A stretch of DNA of 6,307 bases from Chloroflexota bacterium. GTDB taxonomy: Bacteria; Chloroflexota; UBA5177; JANWHV01. Both the position numbers and the translations under genes were made by a program. The stretch is taken from contig JANWHV010000122.1 in NCBI GenBank assembly GCA_025450255.1, positions 1-6,307 of the forward strand, written 5' to 3'. The notes under the pieces are model-generated. The model worked only from the letters and a program-made list of their open reading frames with translations. It was not told where the DNA came from and made no database searches. Shown here piece by piece: positions 1 through 5,578 of the stretch; the first letter of the stretch is position 1, and every line of letters begins with the position of its first letter.

Positions 1-1
1 C

Positions 2-307
2 CGCCATGGGATCGCACGTAAGCGGAACCCCATGCCGCGCAACAGTGTCCAGAAGCTCACACTTTACCGCCCGTACGTTAGGCTGATTGCACCGCCGTGC
101 AACTATCATCCTACTGAGTCGCGCGTTTGTGCGATTCTTGGGGGACAGGGCCAGCACGGCATGCGCGAAGAAGCTGGGGGCTGTGGACATATACAGTACC
201 CTGTCAATCACTTCATAGCGATTACCATCGCCGGCCAGCGTCTCCCAACGGGCGCGGCTCCAGGCGGCATCCACTGAGCGCATCGCTAGCTCGGGCTGCA
301 TAGCCAT
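2..307 (-). pseudogene. Uma2/DUF820-family nuclease remnant, internally deleted, runs off left edge
   Basis: The minus-strand frame starts at ATG 307-305 (or ATG 301-299), behind a strong GGGAGGAG ribosome binding site at 319-312, and stays open for 102 codons to the window edge. Residues 20-47 read RWETLAGDGNRYEVID, then RVLYMSTAPSFF. This closely resembles the N-terminal Uma2 signature (dGxRYEvIDGxLYxSPAPS), but the usual Gly after Asp is Arg and the usual Pro before APS is Thr. The frame then jumps to LALSPKNRTNARL (residues 52-64), like the family's later VEVLSPxNR segment. After about 17 unrelated residues comes KCELLDTVARHGVP with DP (residues 82-100), like its KxELYARxGVxEYWxVDP end. 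The central strands and the acidic catalytic residues expected between these blocks are missing. I infer a decayed gene with an internal deletion. Uma2 proteins belong to the PD-(D/E)XK nuclease-like group and are of poorly known function. The N-terminal match is good; the C-terminal match is weaker. Confidence 0.6.
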
Positions 308-430
308 CGATCTCCTCCCACGCTGGGTCGTCGCGATCCATGTGTTCTAGCACGCGCATGACTTGCATTCAGTCAATCCGTCAATCGTCTAAAATACTCA
401 ACAACCACACGAGGGTGTACACTACGCACA

Positions 431-468
431 GCAAAATTGGCGGCAACGGCGCCGCTGCCGTGCAAAAT
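431..468. promoter_or_regulatory. Imperfect 20-bp palindrome between two GCAAAAT direct repeats (possible operator)
   Basis: CGGCAACGGC (441-450) is followed directly by GCCGCTGCCG (451-460), which matches its reverse complement at 9 of 10 positions. GCAAAAT flanks it at 431-437 and 462-468, an offset of 31 bp, close to three helical turns. The site lies about 200 bp before the oppA start and just downstream of the TAAAAT hexamer. An operator for a dimeric repressor is possible. The palindrome is GC-rich and lies in GC-rich DNA, so chance is a real alternative. Confidence 0.25.
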
Positions 469-607
469 GCTATTTCATAGTCGATGTAGCGATTTGGGGG
501 TGAAGAGCGCGGCGACGATCCCCGGGTCCCTCCCGGCCCGAGCTCGGTCGGCCTATATGTCCGATTTAATCCCTGAGCTACCTCATAACATACGAGCAGT
601 TTATTGG

Positions 608-632
608 CTCGGCGGTGGACGATGCCGCCGAG
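608..632 (+). promoter_or_regulatory. Stem-loop in the oppA 5' leader
   Basis: CTCGGCGG (608-615) and CCGCCGAG (625-632) are perfect 8-bp complements around a 9-nt loop. Two further G-U pairs could close the loop partly. The stem ends 14 nt before the oppA ribosome binding site. No run of T follows, so it does not look like an intrinsic terminator. It could stabilise the leader mRNA, modulate translation initiation, or be a DNA operator. The pairing is seen directly; the function is inferred. Confidence 0.4.
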
Positions 633-646
633 GAGACGTTTCATTT

Positions 647-651
647 GGAGG
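647..651 (+). promoter_or_regulatory. Ribosome binding site of oppA
   Basis: GGAGG lies 7 nt before ATG 659-661. This fixes the oppA start there rather than at the in-frame upstream ATG at 437, which lacks such a site and would put about 74 residues in front of the signal peptide. Confidence 0.85.
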
Positions 652-658
652 TCACCAT

Positions 659-2323
659 ATGAGGATCTTCCGTCCCCGCGCTGGGGCACTGGTAACCGGC
701 GCGGCAGTCATGGCATTGATTGCCGGCGCGGTGAGTCCGGCCCACGCACACCAGCCATCACGCGCGGCAGGCGCCGCCGCCAATGTTCTTATCGATCCGT
801 TGGCCGCCAGTGTTTTATGGGTAGGCACCCTTGACCCCTCGCAAGTAACGTCGCTCACCGACGCCGACGTTATCCAGAAGATTTACGCCGGCCTGGTCAA
901 GCAGGTATACGACGACAAGACACACTTGTTCAAGGTCGTGCCGGACCTGGCCGCCTCATTGCCGACCGTCAGTAAGGATGGGCTCGTCTACACCTTCAAG
1001 ATTCGTCCGGACGCCAAATTCTCGGACGGCGAGCCGGTCACGGCGCAGGACTTCGTCTGGAGCTTCCAGCGCGTGATCGACCCGAAGGCCAACTCCGGCG
1101 CGAGCTATTACATGTTCGATATCAAGGGCGCGGCGGACTTCAATGCCGGCAAGTCGAAGACCTTCGGCGCCAAGGCGCTTGACGCCAGCACCTTGCAGAT
1201 TACCCTGGCCAGCCCGATCGTGTACTTCCTCTACGAGATGACCTACCCCACCTACTTCGCGGTGGAGCAGAAGGTGCCGGTCGGCGCGCCGCTGACCACC
1301 ACGCCGTCGATGGTGGTCGGCGCCGGACCGTGGATGCTCAAGGGCGGCGCCTGGAACTATCGCAGCCAGATCTCGCTGGTGCCGAACCCCTACTACCACG
1401 GCTCCAAGAACTTCAAGCTCAAGGAAATCGACATTCCATTCGTCGGCACCAACGAGGCGATGTTGGCCGCCTATAAGAGTGGCCAGTACCCGATTTCCTG
1501 GCTGCCCTCCGCCGACGTGGCCAGCTATCGCGGCAAGTCCGACTTCCACGATACCGTGGTGCTCGGCGACTACTGGCTGGATATGAACAGCAATATCAAG
1601 CCCTTCGATAACCTGCACTTCCGCCGCGCCGTGGCCTACGCCATCAACCGCGACGCCATCGCCAACGGCGTCGATCACGGTACCGTACACCCGCAATATA
1701 GCTGGTATCCGGTGGGCATCCTCGGCAACGATCCAAACGTCCAGCACCAGACGGGCGTGCCGTATTACAACCCCACGGTCGCCAAGCAAGAGCTGGCGCT
1801 GGCCATGAAGCAAATGTCCAGCGTTCCTACGATCACCCTGGAATTCGCCAGCGAGATCTCCGATCGCGCCCGCGAGGCAGCGCAAATCCAGAGCGACCTC
1901 AAGGCCATCGGCATCACTATCGGCTTGCACCCGGTGCCGCGCGCAACCTGGATCAAGGACGGCAACGGCGGCAAGACCCAGTTCATCTATAGCGACTGGT
2001 TCGAGGATTACCCGGATCCGCAGGATTTCTCGGTGCCGCTGCTGCAGACAGGCGCCGGCGAGAACTGGGGCCGCTACTCCAATAAGCAAGTGGATGCGCT
2101 CATCGCCAAGGGCAACGTCGAGCGTGACACCGCCAGTCGCACCAATATCTATAAGCAAATTCAGTTGACCGTCTTGCGCGAGGCGCCCGTCGCCATGCTT
2201 TACCAGAACGCGCAACAATCGGTCATCAGCACCAAGATCCACGGCATGGAGCTGAACCCGGGCTGGGGCAACGAGCCACAGCCACTAGGCAACGATTGGT
2301 CAAACGCCACCGTTTCTCAATAG
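659..2323 (+). CDS. oppA: Oligopeptide ABC transporter substrate-binding protein OppA (SBP_bac_5 family)
   Basis: This is the extracytoplasmic receptor that captures peptides for the OppBCDF importer. The 554-residue length is usual for the family. Residues 1-30 form a Sec signal peptide: basic start (R2, R5, R7), hydrophobic core about 9-26, then AHA with likely cleavage after A30. The family signature FKIRPDAKFSDGEPVTAQDF spans residues 113-132, followed by W134 and RVIDP. The helix FRRAVAYAINRD (321-332) is also typical. WFEDYPDP (447-454) aligns with WCADYNEP of enteric OppA, in which the Asp binds the peptide's alpha-amino group; here that residue is D450, with W447. This supports peptide as ligand, but length preference cannot be read. 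The precursor contains no cysteine, so there is no lipobox and none of the disulfide known in enteric OppA. It heads the operon, and a strong hairpin follows it. A different cluster C ligand cannot be excluded. Confidence 0.93.
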   Translation: MRIFRPRAGALVTGAAVMALIAGAVSPAHAHQPSRAAGAAANVLIDPLAASVLWVGTLDPSQVTSLTDADVIQKIYAGLVKQVYDDKTHLFKVVPDLAASLPTVSKDGLVYTFKIRPDAKFSDGEPVTAQDFVWSFQRVIDPKANSGASYYMFDIKGAADFNAGKSKTFGAKALDASTLQITLASPIVYFLYEMTYPTYFAVEQKVPVGAPLTTTPSMVVGAGPWMLKGGAWNYRSQISLVPNPYYHGSKNFKLKEIDIPFVGTNEAMLAAYKSGQYPISWLPSADVASYRGKSDFHDTVVLGDYWLDMNSNIKPFDNLHFRRAVAYAINRDAIANGVDHGTVHPQYSWYPVGILGNDPNVQHQTGVPYYNPTVAKQELALAMKQMSSVPTITLEFASEISDRAREAAQIQSDLKAIGITIGLHPVPRATWIKDGNGGKTQFIYSDWFEDYPDPQDFSVPLLQTGAGENWGRYSNKQVDALIAKGNVERDTASRTNIYKQIQLTVLREAPVAMLYQNAQQSVISTKIHGMELNPGWGNEPQPLGNDWSNATVSQ

Positions 2324-2338
2324 CTAGCCTCTCGGAAA

Positions 2339-2389
2339 CCGGACTGGACAGCGGGCGATGCCCGCTGTCCAGTCCGGCCATTTGATTTT
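2339..2389 (+). terminator. Perfect 18-bp hairpin between oppA and oppB: attenuating terminator or mRNA-stabilising structure
   Basis: CCGGACTGGACAGCGGGC (2339-2356) is exactly repeated in reverse complement at 2360-2377, with a 3-nt loop GAT at 2357-2359. The structure starts 16 nt after the oppA stop. It is followed by CCA and the interrupted T-rich tract TTTGATTTT (2381-2389). The T tract is poorer and one helical step further away than in a textbook intrinsic terminator, so termination is probably partial, letting some transcription reach oppBCDF. Alternatively the hairpin blocks 3' exonucleases and protects the oppA message after processing. Either way it would give more OppA than permease. 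GAAA sits just before the left arm, so weak bidirectional action is possible, but no gene faces it. Confidence 0.7.
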
Positions 2390-2451
2390 CGCGGCGCGGA
2401 TTGAGGGCATGTCTGGATCGTTGGAACTGAAAGCCGGAGTGGCGTAGAGCC

Positions 2452-3405
2452 GTGGCACTCCTGTCGTTCATCGTCAAACGGCTGATCGCCGCCGTATTTA
2501 TCTTGCTCGGCGTGGCGGCGATAACGTTCTTCCTGGTGCGTCTGGCGCCTGGCGATCCGGTGGCGACCCAGCTTGGCCAGCATGCCGGCGACATTGCCAC
2601 CTACAAGCGGATTTATCACCAGGAGGGCTACGACCAGCCGTTGGTCCGGCAATTCATTACCTATGTGTGGAACGCCGCGCACGCCGACTTCGGTACCTCC
2701 GTAGCCCAGGTAGGTACGCCGGTGACGACGATCATCGGCCAGGGGTTGCCGGTGACGCTCGAGCTGGGCGCGCTGGCCACGATTATCGCCCTGCTCGTCG
2801 GCGTACCGCTCGGCATTCTCGCCGCCGTGCGCCATAACCGGCTAGTGAGCGACAACGTCAACATGGGCATCATGATGACCCTGTATTCGCTGCCGCCGTT
2901 CGTGATTATCCCCGGCGTCTGGCTGGTCTTCGGCATTCTACTCAAGGATACGATTTTCCATCTCCCGGTCACCGGCTGGCAGGGCCTCGGCAATCCCCAA
3001 TATTGGATCGCGCCCGCCTGCGTCTTCGCGGCCGGTCTGGCCGGGTTCTTCGCCCGATCCATGCGCAGCTTCATGCTGGAGGAGCTGACCAAGGACTACA
3101 TCCGCACCGCGCGGGCCAAGGGCATGTCCGAACGCACCGTCATATATATTCACGCCCTGAAGAACACGCTCCTGCCCTTTGCCTCGGTCCTTGGCCCGAC
3201 CGTGGCATTTCTGGTGGTCGGCGCCTTCATCATCGAGCAGGAGTTCGGCATCCCAGGCATCGCGAACATCACGGTGCAGTCTACCCTCTCAAACGATTAT
3301 GCCGTAACCCTGGCCACGACCCTGGTGCTGGCGGCGGCGGTTGTCGTCGCCAACGCGCTGACCGACATTTTCTATACCATCGCCGATCCCCGCGTGAGGC
3401 TGTAA
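2452..3405 (+). CDS. oppB: Oligopeptide ABC transporter permease OppB
   Basis: This is one of the two inner-membrane subunits that form the peptide translocation channel, pairing with OppC. The 317-residue length is normal for the family. The N terminus has the OppB hallmark VKRLIAA ... FFLVRLAPGDPV (8-37), with the first membrane helix at about 9-29. Further hydrophobic helices lie near 100-122, 135-163, 184-202, 243-262 and 285-305, giving six. The cytoplasmic EAA coupling loop, DYIRTARAKG through NTLLP (215-242), contacts the ATPases. The C terminus, ALTDIFYTIADPRVRL, is typical. GTG 2452 is the only usable start: an in-frame TGA lies at 2428-2430 and no other start codon lies between. The ribosome binding site is weak (GGAG at 2436-2439, 12 nt away), which agrees with lower expression than OppA. 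The stop codon abuts the oppC start. Confidence 0.93.
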   Translation: MALLSFIVKRLIAAVFILLGVAAITFFLVRLAPGDPVATQLGQHAGDIATYKRIYHQEGYDQPLVRQFITYVWNAAHADFGTSVAQVGTPVTTIIGQGLPVTLELGALATIIALLVGVPLGILAAVRHNRLVSDNVNMGIMMTLYSLPPFVIIPGVWLVFGILLKDTIFHLPVTGWQGLGNPQYWIAPACVFAAGLAGFFARSMRSFMLEELTKDYIRTARAKGMSERTVIYIHALKNTLLPFASVLGPTVAFLVVGAFIIEQEFGIPGIANITVQSTLSNDYAVTLATTLVLAAAVVVANALTDIFYTIADPRVRL

Positions 3406-4383
3406 ATGTCGTCCGTGCACGACGACACCCGCACTCCTGGCGATCCCGTCGTCGCCACGCCAGGCTGGGGGCCGGGCCTGCCTCTGCGGGCGGAAGCGTC
3501 CGAGCTGAAGCCCGTGTCGCTGGGTCGCCAGGCCATCCAGCGGTTCATGGCCAACCGCCTGGCCGTGCTCAGCCTGGTCGTGCTGGTGCTGCTGATCGTG
3601 GCCGCTCTGCTCGCCAACCTCCTGCCGCTGATCGACCCTACCGCCGGCGACCCGTTTCACCAGGATACCTTTCCCACCCGCATGCACTTGCTGGGCACGG
3701 ACTCCTCAGGGCACGATCTGCTCAGCGCCATTATTTTCGGCCTCCGTCCCGCCCTTGCGGTCGGCATTATCGGCCAGGTCGTGGCCACGATTTTTGGCGT
3801 GACGGTCGGGGTGGTGGCCGGCTATTTCGGCGGCTGGGTCGATTCGGTGCTGTCACGGATTACCGATCTGGTCTTCGCGCTGCCGACGTTTCTGCTCGCC
3901 TTTCTCGTCGTCGCCGTCCTCGGGCCGGACTGGGACCAGTTCTTCGGCGGCACCGGCCGTATCGTGCTGATCACCATCGTGTTCGGCCTGGTAGGCTGGC
4001 CGCCCTTGATGCGCTTCGTGCGCGCCCTGACGCTCTCGTTCAAGGAGCAGCAGTTCATCGAGGCCGCGCATTCCATCGGCACCTCTCCCCTGAAGATCAT
4101 CATCCGCCATATCCTGCCCAATACCTGGGGCCTGGTGCTGGTGCAGGCCACCTTCGGCGTCGGCGGCTTTATCTACAACGAGACCACCCTCTCGCTGCTG
4201 GGCCTCGGCGTGCAGCCGCCAAACCCCGACCTCGGCTCGCTCGTCTCGATCGGGGCCCAGCACATCGACATAAACTGGCTTGAATCGCTGGCCCCCGCCG
4301 CAATCCTCGCGGTGCTCGTCGTCGCGTTTGCCTTCCTGGGCGACGGCCTGCGCGACGCCATCGATCCGCGGGCCGGCGAATGA
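3406..4383 (+). CDS. oppC: Oligopeptide ABC transporter permease OppC
   Basis: This is the second channel-forming membrane subunit. The length of 325 residues is usual. About 50 hydrophilic, Pro/Gly-rich residues precede the first membrane helix (about 51-74). The periplasmic motif HLLGTDSSGHDLLSA (94-108) is the OppC/DppC signature. Helices follow near 115-139, 152-172, 184-203, 240-258 and 292-312. The EAA loop is EQQFIEAAHSIG ... HILPN (214-239), the docking site for OppD/OppF. LGDGLRDAIDPR near the C terminus is also typical. ATG 3406 directly follows the oppB stop TAA (3403-3405), with GAGG at 3396-3399 inside oppB, 6 nt upstream. This fits translational coupling of the two permeases in equal amounts. 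No key residue appears to be missing. Confidence 0.94.
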   Translation: MSSVHDDTRTPGDPVVATPGWGPGLPLRAEASELKPVSLGRQAIQRFMANRLAVLSLVVLVLLIVAALLANLLPLIDPTAGDPFHQDTFPTRMHLLGTDSSGHDLLSAIIFGLRPALAVGIIGQVVATIFGVTVGVVAGYFGGWVDSVLSRITDLVFALPTFLLAFLVVAVLGPDWDQFFGGTGRIVLITIVFGLVGWPPLMRFVRALTLSFKEQQFIEAAHSIGTSPLKIIIRHILPNTWGLVLVQATFGVGGFIYNETTLSLLGLGVQPPNPDLGSLVSIGAQHIDINWLESLAPAAILAVLVVAFAFLGDGLRDAIDPRAGE

Positions 4384-4505
4384 TGATGCCAACATGCTGC
4401 CCCCTCCCGCTACGCGCGGCATGGGCGAGCCAACCCGTAGCGCCGCGTATGGCCGGTCCCAGCTCTCCGTGCCTCCGTGGTGAGCCGTGGGTAATCAGCG
4501 GATGA
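4383..4505 (+). other. Possible 40-codon bridging frame between oppC and oppD
   Basis: The 103-nt gap between oppC and oppD contains a short frame whose ATG (4383-4385) overlaps the oppC stop as TGATG. Its TGA (4503-4505) overlaps the in-frame oppD ATG at 4502 as ATGA. The product would be 40 residues, starting MMPTCCPLPLRAAWASQP and ending GEPWVISG. It has no membrane helix, recognisable domain or clear ribosome binding site. It might act as a relay that carries ribosomes from oppC to oppD rather than as a useful peptide. A chance open frame in GC-rich DNA is at least as likely. Confidence 0.2.
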
Positions 4506-5578
4506 ACGTGCAGGGCGCCACCGTCGCCTCCAGCACCGGCAAACCGGCCGGCGCCGCCGTGAGCGACGACAAGACGATCCTCAGCGTGAAAGACCTGCGC
4601 ACGCATTTCTTCACGCGCGCCGGTGTCGTGAAGGCCGTGGACGGCGTCAGCTTCGACCTCCGGCAGGGCGAGACCCTGGGCATCGTGGGCGAGTCCGGCT
4701 CGGGGAAAACGGTCACTGCGCTCTCTATCATGCGCCTGATCGCGCAGCCGCCCGGGCGTATTGTCGGCGGCAGCATTACCTTTGATGGACGCGACGTGCT
4801 TGCGCTCAAAGACCGCGAGCTCCGGCGCTTGCGCGGCAGCGTGATGAGCATGATCTTTCAAGATCCGATGACCGCGCTCAATCCGGTATTGAGCATCGGC
4901 TACCAGCTCAGGGAAACGCTGAAAAAGCACCAAAAGCTGCGCGGCCGGCAAGCCGATGAGCGGGCGGCGGAACTGCTGGCGCGCGTGGGCAGTCCGGCGC
5001 CGCGCCGGCGCTTGAGTGATTATCCGCACAACTTCTCAGGGGGGATGCGGCAGCGCGTGGTGATCGCCATGGCGCTCTCCTGCAATCCCAAGCTGATCGT
5101 CGCCGACGAGCCAACCACCGCGCTGGACGTAACGATCCAGGCCCAAATCCTCGATTTGCTCCGCAACTTGCGCAAGGACTTCAACACCTCTGTGTTGCTG
5201 ATCACCCACGATCTCGGCGTCGTCGCCAGCCTCTGCGACCGCGTCGTGGTCATGTATGGCGGCAAAGTGCTGGAAACGGGCACCGTGCGCGAGACATTCA
5301 ACAATGCCATGCAGCCATACACCGAAGGACTGCTCAACTCCATCCCACGCTTGGACCGGGCACGTGGAGAGCCGTTGACGCCAATCCCCGGCAGCCCCCC
5401 AGACATGCTGCACCCGCCGCGGGGCTGCCCCTTCGCGCCGCGCTGCCCGCACGCGCGCGAGCGCTGCGCGCGCGAGATGCCTCCCCTGGAGGCGGCGCCG
5501 GGCAGTCGCAGCCATTTCGCTGCCTGCTGGGTAACGAATCCGCCGCGCTTCGATAGCGGAAGGCCCGAGAGCCCATGA
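4487..5578 (+). CDS. oppD: Oligopeptide ABC transporter ATP-binding protein OppD
   Basis: One of two cytoplasmic ATPases that power import. Numbering is from GTG 4487 (363 residues): Walker A GESGSGKT 68-75, Q-loop Q125 in [14 protein letters not shown] signature FSGGMRQR 183-190, Walker B LIVADEP 203-209, D-loop TALD 211-214, H-loop H241. The C-terminal oligo_HPY region has four cysteines, C314, C320, C327 and C347 (C-x5-C-x6-C-x19-C), matching the 4Fe-4S motif of OppD/DppD proteins. The start is uncertain. GTG 4487 has only GGTGAG 2 nt upstream. ATG 4502 (residue 6) has a weak GGG 10 nt upstream and overlaps a short upstream frame as ATGA. GTG 4559 (residue 25) would remove most of the low-complexity N terminus. 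The domain begins near I31, so any of these gives a complete ATPase. It overlaps oppF by 4 nt. Confidence 0.93.
   Translation: MGNQRMNVQGATVASSTGKPAGAAVSDDKTILSVKDLRTHFFTRAGVVKAVDGVSFDLRQGETLGIVGESGSGKTVTALSIMRLIAQPPGRIVGGSITFDGRDVLALKDRELRRLRGSVMSMIFQDPMTALNPVLSIGYQLRETLKKHQKLRGRQADERAAELLARVGSPAPRRRLSDYPHNFSGGMRQRVVIAMALSCNPKLIVADEPTTALDVTIQAQILDLLRNLRKDFNTSVLLITHDLGVVASLCDRVVVMYGGKVLETGTVRETFNNAMQPYTEGLLNSIPRLDRARGEPLTPIPGSPPDMLHPPRGCPFAPRCPHARERCAREMPPLEAAPGSRSHFAACWVTNPPRFDSGRPESP

Larger units (their letters stand above)
308..658. promoter_or_regulatory. Gene-free divergent region upstream of oppA
   Basis: These 351 bases separate the leftward Uma2 remnant from oppA and hold no frame with recognisable protein features. 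The oppA frame stays open upstream to position 437, but that extension has no ribosome binding site and no family similarity, and it would bury the signal peptide. The stretch is richer in A/T than the opp genes in places (about 364-440 and 550-605). A weak rightward promoter candidate is TTCAGT (368-373), 16 bp, TAAAAT (390-395). TATATG (554-559) and TAACAT (586-591) are other possible -10 hexamers without a convincing -35. GTCAATC occurs twice in tandem with an 8-bp period (372-378 and 380-386). CCGAGCTCGG (538-547) and GTGTACAC (415-422) are perfect short palindromes. None of these sites can be assigned to a known regulator. Confidence 0.4.

Noticed and set aside
32..277. An 81-codon plus-strand frame at the left edge
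   Set aside because: It lies opposite the Uma2-like frame, which has family similarity and a strong ribosome binding site. This one has neither.
437..658. An N-terminal extension of oppA from ATG 437
   Set aside because: It lacks a ribosome binding site, adds about 74 residues without family similarity in front of a clear signal peptide, and is outcompeted by GGAGG 7 nt before ATG 659.
381..689. A 102-codon minus-strand frame across the oppA upstream region
   Set aside because: No recognisable domain, Arg/Pro/Gly-rich composition typical of noncoding phases in GC-rich DNA, and it runs into the oppA start.
956..2242. A 428-codon antisense frame opposite oppA
   Set aside because: Long antisense frames arise from G/C third-position bias. 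The translation is low in complexity (Gly/Val/Leu/His/Asp-rich), while the plus strand encodes a complete known protein.
3003..4283. A 426-codon plus-strand frame straddling oppB and oppC
   Set aside because: It is out of phase with both permeases and its translation is extremely Arg/His/Gly/Ala-rich. Both true frames carry full family signatures.
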